From Laburnicola sp. R22_1 (Eukaryota; Ascomycota; Dothideomycetes; Pleosporales; Didymosphaeriaceae), in the NCBI GenBank assembly GCA_014281115.1, contig JACONQ010000020.1, positions 1,426,001 to 1,490,000 on the forward strand: a stretch of 64,000 nucleotides of DNA, given 5' to 3'. Of this stretch, positions 11,716 to 22,983 are shown one piece after another. Made by a program: the position numbers and the translations under genes. The notes under the pieces were generated by a model. It saw only the letters and a program-made list of their open reading frames with translations. It ran no database searches and had not been told where the DNA came from. Positions within the stretch are counted from its first letter, which is position 1. The number at the start of each line of letters is the position of its first letter.

Positions 11716-13505
11716 AGCTAGCGTACAAGGATCCTGATCACCCGGTGTTTCTGATCACCCCATCAAAACGCGACACCTGAACAAAACACGCGATATCTCT
11801 CTACAACGCTCATCAATATGGACGCCCGCGAGCATGCTATACAATCCGCTATTCGCGATTTCGCTGCAGGTCTTTATACAAGTCAGCGTGCAGCTGCAAA
11901 GGCGTACGGCATCTCCCAGTCTACGCTATCGATGCGACTCCGTGGCGTAACAACGAGCTCGCTCAGTCACCAGCACCAGCAGCGATTAACTCCTCGACAG
12001 GAGGACTTTCTAGTAGAATGGATCCTTGAAGAAGACGCGCGCGCCTGCCCTCCCTCACACGCTCGCGCGCGAGAAATGGCCAATCGAATCCTATGTATGA
12101 ACGGCGACGATCGTCCTGTTGGCAAGCACTGGCTATACCACTTTATCAAGCGCCAGCCACGTATCGCCTCTGTAGTCGGCAGAAAGCTAGAGGCTCAGAG
12201 AGCTGATGCAGCGACTCCAGAGCAGTTGCGCGCGTTCCTAGAGCGCTATGAGCAGACTTGACAGCGGCTCAACATACAGGCGGAGAATACATACAATATG
12301 GATGAGACTGGCGTTGCTCTAGGAGTATGTACAAACACTAGAGTACTCTCTAGTAGTCAGAAAAAGAAGGCTTACATTCGGTCTCTAGAGAATCGCGAGT
12401 GGGTCTCTATAATTGAGTGCGTATCGGCGACAGGGCAGAAACTACGCTGCGCAGTTATCTTCAAAGGCCAGAGCCTACAGACTACCTGGTTCCCAGCTAA
12501 ATCTGTGCCTAGCTGGCTCTATACAACCTCTGAGAACGGATGGACGTCGAAAGCGATAGGTGTTGAGTGGCTACAGCGTATATTCATACCTGAGACGGCT
12601 ATAGGTGATGGCCAGTACCGCCTTCTTATCCTCGACGGTCACGGCAGCCATATTGATATAGACTTCCTTTGGCTCTGCAAGCAGCATCGAATCGAGCTCT
12701 TATACCTACCTGCGCACTCCTCACACGTCCTACAGCCTCTAGATCTTGCTCCTTTCTCTGTAATCAAGTCTAGTTACAGACGTTAGATCCAGGAGCTCGC
12801 ATCACTCGACGACGCTGCGCCTGTCAAGAAGGAGCGCTTTATCACCTGCTATTATCAAGCTAGGGAGGAAGGCTTCACAGAGCGTGTGATTCGAGCTGGC
12901 TGGCAGGCATCTGGTATCTGCCCATTCAACATCAATCACGTGCTTAGCTCGTCGCAGGTCTCTTAGAGGCCTACTACGCCTACACGTCAGCAGCAGCCTC
13001 AGCAGCAGCTCTAGAGCTTCCTCTCGACTCCCTAGGGCCCTCACGATCTCTATATAGCGCAGCGCAGCGTCCAGAGCGTTGAGAATCTAGGTCGTACGAC
13101 CCGGCTGCTCCTACAGAAAGCAGGTAAGGCTCTAGCAGCTGCAAATACTAGAGCTGCAGGCCTAGAAGCAGAGAAAAGACGCCTTGAGCAGCAGCTAGAG
13201 ATATCTACCTCTCAGCGTCAGCGTAAGCGCGTTCGAGTAGACCCAAATCAACGCTTTGCAGAGGTAGAGAGTATTAGGGAGGCTATGCGCGCAGCTAAGG
13301 CTTCAGCAGTCCAACCACGTAGATCTACTATATCAAGCACCTCAGAAACAGCTGCTATAGCTACAGCAGCTGCAGCGCTTGAATCTATGTGTAGTCAATG
13401 GCAATTATAAGCAGCGTTGCTGAGATATCGCGCGTTTTGTGCAGGTGTCGCGTTTTGGTAGAGTGATCAGAAACACCGGGTGATCAGGATCCTTGTACGC
13501 TAGCT
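11716..13505 (+). mobile_element. pogo-like DNA transposon C
   Basis: 1790 bp, precisely bounded: inverted repeats of more than 60 bp start AGCTAGCGTACAAGGATCC on both sides, flanked by TA at 11714-11715 and 13506-13507. Each repeat contains two direct copies of TGATCACCC-like sequence. The right-hand TA is also the left-hand TA of element D. Element F (22984-24775) is a second copy of the same family with nearly the same length. Confidence 0.9.
11818..13410 (+). pseudogene. pogo-type transposase of element C, five stops
   Basis: Starts MDAREHAIQSAIRDFAAGLY, with a helix-turn-helix (AAKAYGISQSTLSMRLRG) and a Tc5-type DNA-binding segment (HWLYHFIKRQPRIASVV). The catalytic acids are all in place: NMDETGVALG, LLILDGHGSHIDIDF and HVLQPLDLAPF. 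The glutamine-rich hinge and basic C-terminus (RKRVRVDPNQRFAEVE) end ESMCSQWQL. Stops: TGA 12259, TAG 12784, TAG 12964 and two more near 13012-13035. Copy F reads CGA, CAG, CAG and CAA at four of the five sites, so these were C-to-T changes in C. The stop at 12964 is shared with F. Confidence 0.9.
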
Positions 13506-13507
13506 TA

Positions 13508-15338
13508 ACGTGTCGGATCAGTAAGCTGCGCAGGACAGTAAGCTGCGCACCCCACCAAAACGCGTAAATGCCACCTACTCTATCAACTATGCCACCACGC
13601 CAGCCATCTCTATCATCATTAAATGAAGGCCGTTTATCTCTTGCTATAGCGTCCTATCAGTCTAATACGCGTCAGTCTATCCGCGCCCTCGCAAAAGCGT
13701 ACAGTGTACCAGAATCTACACTACGGACGCGCCTTCGGGGCACTCCCTCTAGGAGCGAGATACTATCAGTCAACCAAAAGCTACGCCCTACCGAAGAGCA
13801 GTCCCTTGTTCAGTGGATCCTAGACCTCGACCGACGAGGATTTCCGCCCCAGATTATCGACGTACGACGAATGGCAGACAATCTACTCGCCGCGCGCGGC
13901 CAGGACCCCCCTCCCCAGCCAGTGGGCCAGAAATGGGTGTCGCGCTTATTAGTCGCCATACAGAGCTCCATACAAAGTGGAATCGCAAGTTCCATTCGCA
14001 GCGCGCAAGATCTGAGGACCCGGTCGCGATCCGCGCGTGGTTCAGGCTCGTAGAGGAGACGCGTCAGTCGTACGGCATCCTCGACACGGATATCTATAAC
14101 TTCGACGAGACTGGGTTTATGATGGGTATCGCTGCGACGTCAAAAGTCGTCACCAGCTCTGAGACAGTCGGCCGAGCAGTATCTATACAGCCAGGCGATC
14201 GTGAGTGGGTGACGACGATTGAGGGGATCAACGCGTCTGGCTGGTCTATCCCCCCCTTTGTGATCCTGCTCGGAAAGCTCCACCAAGCGAGCTGGTATTA
14301 AGGCCTCCCACCTGACTGGGTTATCGCTGTTAGCGACAACGGCTGGACGACTGATGAGCTTGGCCTTGAGTGGGTAAAGCACTTCCACCGACTTACAGAG
14401 TCTCGTACAGTAGGGGCCTACCGACTGCTTATCCTTGACGGCCACAGTAGCCACGCAACGCCTGAATTCGACCAATTCTGTACAGAGAATAAGATTATCA
14501 CGCTCTGTATGCCACCGCATACGTCGCACCTTCTCTAGCCGCTTGACGTTGGCTGCTTCTCGCCTCTTAAGGTCGCGTACGGTTATCAGGTGTCTGAGCT
14601 TGCGCGACAACGCGTCTTCCACATCGACAAGCAGGACTTCCTACAGATATATCTAAGTATTAGAGAGACAGTCCTGTCAGAGCAGAACATCCAGGCCGGC
14701 TTCCGAGCGACGGGGCTAGTCCCAGCCTGTCCAGAACGCATCCTATCGTCGCTGACGGTGGTCAGGACGCCGTCTCCGCCAGGGACGGCGGCCGACGCTG
14801 AGGTCGCATGGACGGCAGAGACGCCACATACTACTGCTCAGCTAGAGCAGCAGGCTCGACTTATCCAGGACCGCCTTGGTCGTCAATCCCAGAGCCCTAC
14901 TACCCAGGCTATCCGCCAGCTAGTCAAAGGTTGTCAACTTGCGATGAATTCAGCGACGATCCTTGCAGAGGAGAATAGGAAGCTTCAACAGGCTCGTCAG
15001 CGCCGGCAGCGTAAGGGGCAGCAGCGCCGACAGTATATAGCCCGTGGAGGAGCTCTGCGGGCAGAGGAAGGTCAATTGCTTGCTGCAGAGGCTGAAAGGG
15101 TGCTCCAGCAGGTAGAGCAGGCGGGGCAGCCAAGTCGGCCTCGAGCACCACCAACCTGCAGCAAGTGCCATGAACAAGGTCACAAAAGGACTCAGTGTAC
15201 TACTAGATAGCGCGCATCTAATAGATCTATTTGCTATATATTTTATTGCGTGGTTGTAGAGCTATTGTAAGAAGAGGTGTCGCGATTTTGGTGGGGTGCG
15301 CAGCTTACTGTCCTGCGCAGCTTACTGATCCAACACGT
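13508..15338 (+). mobile_element. pogo-like DNA transposon D
   Basis: 1831 bp with inverted repeats starting ACGTGT(C/T)GGATCAGTAAG and TA on both sides (13506-13507, shared with C, and 15339-15340). Each end has two direct copies of CAGTAAGCTGCGCA, 18 bases apart. Its transposase is only lightly damaged. Confidence 0.9.
13568..15210 (+). pseudogene. pogo-type transposase of element D with C-terminal CCHC knuckle
   Basis: The N-terminus has a helix-turn-helix (AKAYSVPESTLRTRLRG). A one-base deletion near 13950 breaks the DNA-binding segment: VGQKWVSR continues in another frame as ISRHTELHTKWNRKF. The catalytic part has NFDETGFMMG, LLILDGHSSHATPEF and HLL-stop-PLDVGCF. The stops are TAA (14299-14301) and TAG (14536-14538, from CAG). 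The C-terminus is arginine/glutamine-rich and ends with a zinc knuckle, CSKCHEQGHKRTQC (C-x2-C-x4-H-x4-C), at about 15158-15202. With only two stops and one frameshift, it died recently. The knuckle probably helps bind nucleic acid; its role in pogo transposases is not known to me. Confidence 0.88.
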
Positions 15339-15443
15339 TAGAGATAACTATTGCTGTCTTTTTAAGAAATCACTATTAAAAAATGATGAAGCAGCACGGG
15401 AGAACAATTATTACAACACAAAATGTAGAAGGCTATGATAATC

Positions 15444-17132
15444 TTAATACATTCGTGCTACTGGGACAGCCTGTACGGATGGCACTGGAGCTCTTACTAC
15501 CTCTAGCTCCTCACTCATCCGTGCTACTTTAGCCTTGGGACCTATCGCATCTATCTCTAATGCAACATTCTTGCGCTTTCGAGCACGTTTTCCTTTACTC
15601 TTCGCTTTGGCTGCATCCTTTTCAGCACGCTTCTTCCGTGCCTCTTCAAGATCCTCATAGCTCATGACCTTCGCCGTTCCTATTACCAGTGATCTAGTGG
15701 ATCGGCGAACCTTGGCTTCATTGTTTACTTTCCTTAGAAAATGAATCTGTTGTCGCTGAAGAGCACGCTCGGCAAAGCATGTGTGGGCAGCATTGGCAAA
15801 TTTCTGTATGTGCCTCTGTAGGCGTTGTTTGCTCGTCTCATCTTCCGCACAAGCATCTTCTTTAATCAGGTCATGCAACGATGTAAGAGCCCCTGGTGTT
15901 ACTGGCGTCTGGACCACTTCGCCTTGCGGATAAGTATCAATTTTACAGGTTTTAAGGGTAGGAATGGTCGGTTCAGCAGCCGTCGGTTCAGCTGCCGGCT
16001 TTGGGATATCTGTGAGTATTTTATCGGGATTAAAGGGATACAAACCGCTTGCTTTCCATCCTGCAAGAATGTTTTTCTTAGTAAAAGCCCTTTCCCTTGC
16101 AGGGCTGTATAGATAAGTGAAATGTTGTTTGCCAATTGTCCCTATACCCCCTCGCTCCAGTCGCTCGACCTGGTCCCGATAGGCTGCTTTAAGTGGAGCA
16201 AACACAGCGATATCACAAGGCTGTAGCTTGTGGGATGTATGAGAGGGAAGACGACACAGTACAATCCTGTTCTCAAAACAAAACTCTAGGATTTCAAGGG
16301 TTTCGTGCGTCCCGAAGCCGTCGCATATCAGGATCCGCGGTTTTCGGTTGGCCTGTTCTTTAGTTTGAGGATCGAATACACGCTTGAGCCACTCTAAGCT
16401 GATTTTAGAGTTGGTATATCCAGATTCAGAGTATGCATAATGCCATCCAGGAGTAGGATACGTAGTCCAGTTAGCTCGATGAGTTGATGCTGGCCAGATT
16501 ATCATTGGGTCCAGATACCTACCATCGCCGCTGATACATTCGATCGCGGTAACTACTGTGCGCTTCACACGCGCGCCTCGATAGCTTCGCAGGTCACCCT
16601 TACCGACAAGGACCTTGACGCTGCCGAGCATACTTAACATCACCCCTGTCTCGTCCATGTTATAGACATTTTCCGGTAGGATAGTCTGATCCTGCAGCAC
16701 TTTTCCAATCACATTGAACCAGTTCACAACCTTATCATAGATGTTGTAGCGATCCCAGTCTAGCACCGTACTTTTTCTTGCATTGAGTTCTGGATGGCGT
16801 TTTTCGAAAGCCCGAGCCCAGTTCTTGCCTGGAGGCTTGGCTGGTTTGTTCGTGGATCGCTGGCGAGCGACGATGAAGGCTAAGGAAGGTATATGCTTTA
16901 TCCGCACAGGTTGTCCGAATTCGGCCATTTGCAGCAAAAAGTGTACGATGGCTTTTTCTTCACATGGGGTGAGATACTGTTGGCTCTGGGCCTTCTCTTC
17001 TTTCGAGCGTTTGCCATGTGCGCGATCATGGAGGGTGGAGCGAGCGACGTTGTGATGTTCTGCTAGAGCGCGGTATGTATTGCGTACGCCATGAGGAATG
17101 CCTTGTGCCAGCACTTGGCTGGCTCGGTCCAT
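15444..17132 (-). CDS. intact pogo-type transposase, 562 aa
   Basis: Uninterrupted frame from ATG 17132 to TAG 15444. Residues 1-40 form a helix-turn-helix (ALAEHHNVARSTLHDRAHG). Residues about 50-125 are a Tc5/CENP-B-type DNA-binding segment (GKNWARAFEKRHPELNARK). Residues 150-320 are a DDE_1 catalytic core with NMDETG (Asp160), ILICDGFGTHE (Asp271) and HKLQPCDIAVF (Asp307). The D-D spacing of 36 fits pogo enzymes. The C-terminus is strongly basic (KAKSKGKRARKRKN) and probably carries nuclear localisation signals. It is the only undamaged transposase in the window and belongs to a different subfamily from A-D. I could not find matching inverted repeats on its two sides, so it may be an end-less remnant, a recent insertion with divergent ends, or a domesticated gene. 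Confidence 0.93.
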   Translation of the reverse strand: MDRASQVLAQGIPHGVRNTYRALAEHHNVARSTLHDRAHGKRSKEEKAQSQQYLTPCEEKAIVHFLLQMAEFGQPVRIKHIPSLAFIVARQRSTNKPAKPPGKNWARAFEKRHPELNARKSTVLDWDRYNIYDKVVNWFNVIGKVLQDQTILPENVYNMDETGVMLSMLGSVKVLVGKGDLRSYRGARVKRTVVTAIECISGDGRYLDPMIIWPASTHRANWTTYPTPGWHYAYSESGYTNSKISLEWLKRVFDPQTKEQANRKPRILICDGFGTHETLEILEFCFENRIVLCRLPSHTSHKLQPCDIAVFAPLKAAYRDQVERLERGGIGTIGKQHFTYLYSPARERAFTKKNILAGWKASGLYPFNPDKILTDIPKPAAEPTAAEPTIPTLKTCKIDTYPQGEVVQTPVTPGALTSLHDLIKEDACAEDETSKQRLQRHIQKFANAAHTCFAERALQRQQIHFLRKVNNEAKVRRSTRSLVIGTAKVMSYEDLEEARKKRAEKDAAKAKSKGKRARKRKNVALEIDAIGPKAKVARMSEELEVVRAPVPSVQAVPVARMY

Positions 17133-18167
17133 GTTAGCTTTGGTTACCGTGGATATGGCGTATGGCGATGGGAAGGGTGGAGAGGAACAAAGCGAGCGCG
17201 TAGCTCGAGGGGGGATGAGCCTGACCCTGAAAAGAGGGCCTTTTTTTGACCCATCTATTTTTAGCCGCCTGCAATTTTTCGATGCCTCGCTGGGCGGTAA
17301 TGGAGAAGATGGTGAGCAGCTGGAAAATTCAACTTTTTGTGCTGCAAAAGGCGAGATTCAATGGCTGAAATCGATTAGCGTGCCTTCATGGTAAGTCATT
17401 GCACAGTTACCGCTAGGCGGGCTTTGTGGGGAACATGCGTGAAGTCTTGAAATGTGCTCATGGCCCGAGCGCTATCACGTGAGATTATCACGTGTAATAA
17501 CGGAGGTGGAGTAACGTTATCAAATCTCTTCTGTTTTCGCATCTCAGGTATTGCAAGTAACTTTAGAACAGCGAGAAATTAACCGTATACAGTGGTGACT
17601 GATATCGGCTTCCCGTTCCTGCACTTCGGTTATCCTGAGTGCGCGGCGCTCAGAAAGGCGCTTACTAAATAAGTGTTAGCGCCTTTCAGCGGTGGTGTAT
17701 GTGGCTTAGAGAGTGGCGATCTCATGAGTTGTAGCTACATGTACCTATCATCTACACAGTATACATTTCGAGACATCTACAAGGTCTGTGCCGGAGCGGG
17801 TCGGCCGTCCTCCCTGCTAGCGTCACCAAGGTGTTCATCCCTTCAGTTTGATGCATTGCAAAATCGCCTTCGACTAACCCCATATGTCAGCCTTACCGCG
17901 CCACACTGGGCTGTGCAATCGCCCACCTTCAGCTGAACTTGTACAGCCTTCTTGAATAATTATGCCAACGCACAACAGAATCAGCTTACAGCACTCTAGC
18001 ACTATCCTGCTTTCAATGCGATCCTTCAGTACTTATTGTCCCGATTCCCTTGTATGCGCGTTAACATTCGGAACGAGGACTGACGTTCTCATCCCAGCTA
18101 GGCTGCCGCATTGAGCCTCCGAGACCCTATTTCTCCCGCATGCGCCCATCAAAACTCCCGCGTAGCA
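17133..18167. other. intergenic region between transposase E and the NLR gene
   Basis: Normal base composition without a convincing gene. It contains the upstream sequence of transposase E (reading left) and of the NLR gene (reading right). A 57-bp segment at 17784-17840 resembles 30084-30140. Confidence 0.35.
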
Positions 18168-21100
18168 ATGCGTCTTTTACTACGCAGCAACACTGGCGAG
18201 TTTAGCCTCACGAAAGACTTGGTTGGCGACGATTCGATCCCTCCCTATGCTATACTCTCGCACACATGGGGACCGGACGAGGAGGAGGTCACCTTCGACG
18301 ACCTAACAAATGGCACTGGGGAAGAGAAGCTTGGATACGAGAAGATCCGGTTCTGTGAAGAACAAGCTAGACTGGATGGCTTGCAATACTTTTGGATTGA
18401 CACCTGTTGTATCAACAAGAAAAACGACACCGAGCTCTCACGCTCTATTAACTCTATGTTTCGCTGGTACCGCAATGCGACTCGATGCTACGTATATTTA
18501 TCGGATGTGTCCACAACTTCCTTTGCGTCGAACAGGACAAAGAAGTTGACGAAGCCATGGGAATCCGATTTCTGGAAAAGCAGATGGTTTACTCGGGGCT
18601 GGACGCTCCAAGAGCTCCTCGCCCCAGCTTCGGTCGAATTCTTCTCCAAAGAACGCGAGCGACTGGGTGACAAGAGTTCTCTCAGGCAACAAATCCACGA
18701 GATAACTAATATCTCTCACTCTGCGCTTCAAGGATGCCCTTTATCTCAATTCAGCGTCGAGGAGCGTTTGAAGTGGATAGAACACCGCCACACCAAGCAT
18801 GAAGAAGATAAAGCGTATTCATTACTAGGGATTTTCGACGTCTACATACTCCCTATTTATGGCGAGGGGATGGCAAGCGCGCTCGCTCGGCTCCTGGACG
18901 GGTTCCACAAGATGCAGAAATGTATCCAAGACTTACACCTCACTGATCCCCGTGATGACAAGAAACGTATTGAGGACACCAAGGGTGGCTTGCTAGAGGA
19001 TTCGTACCGCTGGATCCTCAAAAACTCCGACTTCCAACAATGGCGTGACAACGAGCGGAGTCGACTGCTATGGATCAAGGGTGACCCTGGCAAGGGAAAG
19101 ACGATGCTGCTCTGCGGCATGATCAATGAGTTGAACAAGTCAATGACTAAGACAGGTCAGCTGTCGTACTTCTTTTGCCAGGCTACAGACTCGCGAATCA
19201 ACAGCGCCACGGCCGTGCTGCGAGGTCTGCTGTACTTGCTCGTCAATCAGCAGCCATCACTTGTCTCATACATACGGAAGAAGCACGACTATGCAGGCAA
19301 AGCACTCTTCGAGAACGCGAATGCCTGGGTTGCGTTATCCGAGATTTTCACAGATATCCTCCAAGATCCGAGCTTAAACAGCACGTCCTTCGTCATCGAT
19401 GCACTGGATGAGTGCATAGCAGACTTACCAAAGCTGCTAGACTTTATCGTTCAGAAGTCATGTGTATCCTCTCGCGTCAAGTGGATCGTCTCCAGCCGCA
19501 ACTGGCCTGACATTGAGGAACGGCTTGAGAGGGCGGGGCATAAGGTGAGGCTGTGCCTCGAACTGAACGCAGAGTCTGTTTCTACGGCGGTTAGCATATT
19601 CATCCAGCATAAGGTGCTTCAGCTAGCGGACAAGAAGAAGTACGACGACAAAACGCGAGGCGCCGTGTTAGACCATCTGTCCATGCATGCGAACGACACC
19701 TTCCTCTGGGCCGCTTTAGTCTGCCAAAATCTCGAAGAGATCCCACGATGGAATACCCTTGCAAAATTAAACGCATTCCCGCCTGGACTAGATTCTCTTT
19801 ACGAGCGAATGACGGAGCAGATTCGCAATTCAGACAATTCTAGTCTCTGCAAGCAGATACTGGCCTTGATCGCAATCGTATACCAACCCATCACCCTGAC
19901 TGAACTGACATCATTTGTGGAGCAGCTCGAAGAATTGTCTGACGATGTGGAGTCACTAGAAGAGATCGTTGGCCTTTGTGGTTCTTTTTTGGTTGTTCGA
20001 AACGATACGATCTATTTCGTGCATCAGTCGGCAAAGGACTATCTTATGGAGAAAGGATCCGCTGAGATATTTCCTTCTGCAAAGCAAGAGGCGCACTACG
20101 AGGTCTTTTGGAGATCGCTTCAGGTTCTTTGCAAGACGCTGCGACGAGACATCTACAACATACGAGCTCCGGGATGCCTGATTGAACAGGTCGAGACTCC
20201 AAGCCCAGACCCGCTGGCAACTTCAAGATATGCCTGTATCTATTGGGTCCACCACCTCTCTGACTGCAATCTTTCTGCAACCCCTCGAGCCGATCTCCAA
20301 GAGGGCGGAATTGTGGATGATTTTCTCAAAACGAAATATTTATACTGGCTGGAGGCCCTCAGCCTTTGCAGAAGCATGTCAGGAGGCGTACTTTCAATGG
20401 CGAAACTCGAGGCACTGATTCAGGTACTGCATGGGCTGTAACTCTAAATACGTACCTACTAATAAAACCCCAGGGAAGAGCAGAGGCAATGGGCCTGTTA
20501 GAGCTATGTAGAGATGCTTGTCGATTCATCATGTACCACAAGCCAGCAATAGAGACCAGCCCTCTACAAGCATATGTGTCTGCACTGGTCTTCAGTCCAA
20601 CCAAAAGCATAATAAGGCGTCATTTCAGAAAGCAAGAGCCTGAATGGTTTACGATCATGCCACCTATGAGAGAGTATTGGGGCCCTTGCCTGCAGACGCT
20701 CGAGGGTGACAGCGACATCGTCAGCTCGGTCGCTTTCTCACACGACTCAACCTGGCTTGCGTCTGCGTCTAGGGACAGTACCGTCAAGATCTGGGACACT
20801 AGCAACGGTGAATGCCTGCAGACGCTCCGAGGCCATAGCGACTGGGTTTTTTCGGCGGTCTTCTCCCATGATTCGACAAGAGTCGCATCGGCTTCGATCG
20901 ATGGCACCGTGAAGATCTGGAGCTCTAGCAGTGGCGATTGTCTAAAGACTCTCATGGGTCATAATAAGGGCATTGATTCTGTTGCCTTCTCACACGATTC
21001 GACGCGGCTCGCATCGGCGTCGCGCGATACTACCATCAAGATCTGGGACTCGAACAGCGGCAAGTGCCTACAGACGCTTAAGGGCCATAACAATACTGTT

Positions 21101-22591
21101 ACGTCAATCGCCTTCTCCCATGAATCAATGCGTCTTGCATCGGCGTCCCAGGACGGCACCGTTAAAATCTGGGACACAAGCAACTGTGAGTGTCTGCAGA
21201 CTCTGGAGGGTCATAAAAACTGGACTTGCACGGTCGCTTTCTCGCACGATTCGACCCGGCTCGCATCGGCGTCGATGGACGGTACTATTAAGATCTGGGA
21301 CCCAAGTAGCGGCGAGTGCTCACAGACGATCACGGGTCATAATGAACCCGTCGGCTCAGTCGTCTTTTCACATGACTCGACGCGGCTCGCGTCGACGTCG
21401 CAGGACGGCACCGTCAAGATCTGGGACACTAGCAACGGCGAGTGCCTGCAGACCCTCGACGGTCATAACGAGTCTGTTAACTCGGCCGTCTTCTCACACA
21501 ATTCGACGCGGCTCGCATCTGCGTCGCACGACGGTACTATTAAGATTTGGGACACCAGCAGCTGCGAGTCCATGCCTATACGCAGTGATCATAAAGGCTC
21601 CGTAAACTCGGTCGCCTTCTCACACAACTCAACCCGGCTCGTTTCGGCGTCGCGAGACAGCACCGTCAAGATCTGGGACACCAGTTCTGGGGAGTGTCTG
21701 CGGACTCTCGAGGGCCATAACGAGTACGTAGGATCAGCCGTCTTCTCACATGATTCAACGCGGCTCGCATCGGCATCATACGATACTACTATCAAGATCT
21801 GGGACCCGAACAGCAACGAGTGCCTACAAACGCTCAATGGCCATAACGACAACGTCGCATCAGTCGCCTTCTCACATAACTCGACATGGCTTGTGTCGGC
21901 GTCGTACGATCGTATAATCAAGATCTGGGACACCAGTGACGGTAAGTGCCTGCAGACGCTCCAAGGTCATAGCGATTATATCACCTCCGTGGCCTTCTCA
22001 TACGATTCAACCTTCCTCGCATCAGCGTCGATGGACGGCAGAGTAAAGGTCTGGAATCCTAGCAGCGGCGAGTGTCTGCAAACGCTCAAGCATGGATCTC
22101 CTGTCACTTCGGTCGCCTTCTCACACAATTCGAACTGGCTCGCATCGGCGCCGTGGTCGGCGGCGATGGATGGCAAAGTAAAAGTCTGGAACCCTACCAG
22201 CGGCGAGTGTCTGCAAACGGTTCGTTATACCGGCACCGGTAGGGCGCTCCACAATGTCGCCTTCAATCCTGCAAATTCATGCGTTCACACTGATCTTGAA
22301 ACCCTTCACATTGATGTACTGTCAGCTCCAAGCATAACTCCTAATAATGCAGAAAACCCAAATTCGAGATATCAGGGCGCGGGTCTGGGATCAAACGGGA
22401 CATGGATTACATATCGCTCGGAGAACCTTCTCTGGCTGCCATCTCAATATCGGCCGTCGTGTTCAGTCCTGTCAGAGATAATGATCGGCTTCGGCAGCGG
22501 ATCTGGAAAGGTTTGGGTATGTCGCTTTGACATTAAAGACTCAAAAATTGCTATAGGCTTGTCGAGAGATACTATTGAAGGGTGGAAGTAG
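18168..22591 (+). CDS. HET-NACHT-WD40 NOD-like receptor, 1457 aa
   Basis: Two exons, 18168..20423 and 20474..22591, joined over a 50-bp intron (GTACTG...CTAAT...CCAG) in phase 0: ...KLEALIQ/GRAEAMG. I chose ATG 18168 because MRLLLRSNTGEF is the usual HET start; an earlier in-frame TTG is not needed. HET domain: AILSHTWG at residues 28-35, RGWTLQELLAP near 145-155, DKAYSLLGIFDV near 215-226. NACHT domain: P-loop GDPGKGKT near residue 305 and Walker B FVIDALDEC near 407. Residues about 823-1329 are 12 WD repeats of 42 aa, followed by a degenerate thirteenth and a tail. This is the architecture of Podospora HET-D/HET-E/HNWD proteins: on recognising a non-self partner by the WD propeller, the NACHT oligomerises and the HET domain triggers cell death. 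No stops or RIP damage. Confidence 0.95.
20687..22207 (+). repeat. twelve tandem 126-bp units coding WD40 repeats
   Basis: Eleven units of exactly 126 bp start every 126 bases from 20687 (TGCCTGCAGACG...). The twelfth, from 22073, is 135 bp with a short in-frame insertion (SAPWSAAMDG). The framework is nearly constant (VAFSHDSTRLASAS, D-G-T-V-K-I-W-D). Changes cluster right after the GH dipeptide (SDW, NKG, NNT, KNW, NEP, NES, NEY, NDN, SDY), at the face that binds ligands in WD propellers. Confidence 0.95.
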
Positions 22592-22983
22592 AAGAATCGA
22601 TGGTGTCTTTATCTGGGAGGCTAAGGGCTAGAGAGACCATCCCGACAAAAATATATGTATCACAATCCAACAGACGCATCCCGTCGTGAAACGAAGCCAC
22701 AATTAAGCATCTCAAATCACTCTCTCACGTCTGGGAGAAGAGCGACGCCAGGCCGCAAGCAGTTTGCCTCGCTTACCGCTTCTCAGACGGCCCGTGACTG
22801 AGTTCCTCAATTTTGACGCGACCTGCAGACTTAAAGGGGACAACACGACTACCCAGATACAGCGTAGCGCTATCGGAGTTGAGTGTTGGAGATCCTTGGC
22901 AGAAACAAGCGCCACCTCTTGAGCCAAGACTTTGCACAGCCACAACAGGCGCCTAGCGGTTTTATTTGTTGGTATTTCTTTTA
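22592..22983. other. spacer between the NLR gene and element F
   Basis: No gene recognised. It ends with TTTCTTTTA; the TA at 22982-22983 is the left target duplication of element F. Confidence 0.35.

Noticed and set aside
17784..17840. tRNA-like look of the shared 57-bp segment
   Set aside because: No acceptor stem, A box or B box in proper spacing could be drawn.
20366..20473. Possible separate start of a WD40-only gene at 20366
   Set aside because: The 50-bp intron 20424..20473 joins both parts in phase, giving the known HET-NACHT-WD40 architecture, so the extra codons are intronic or out of frame.
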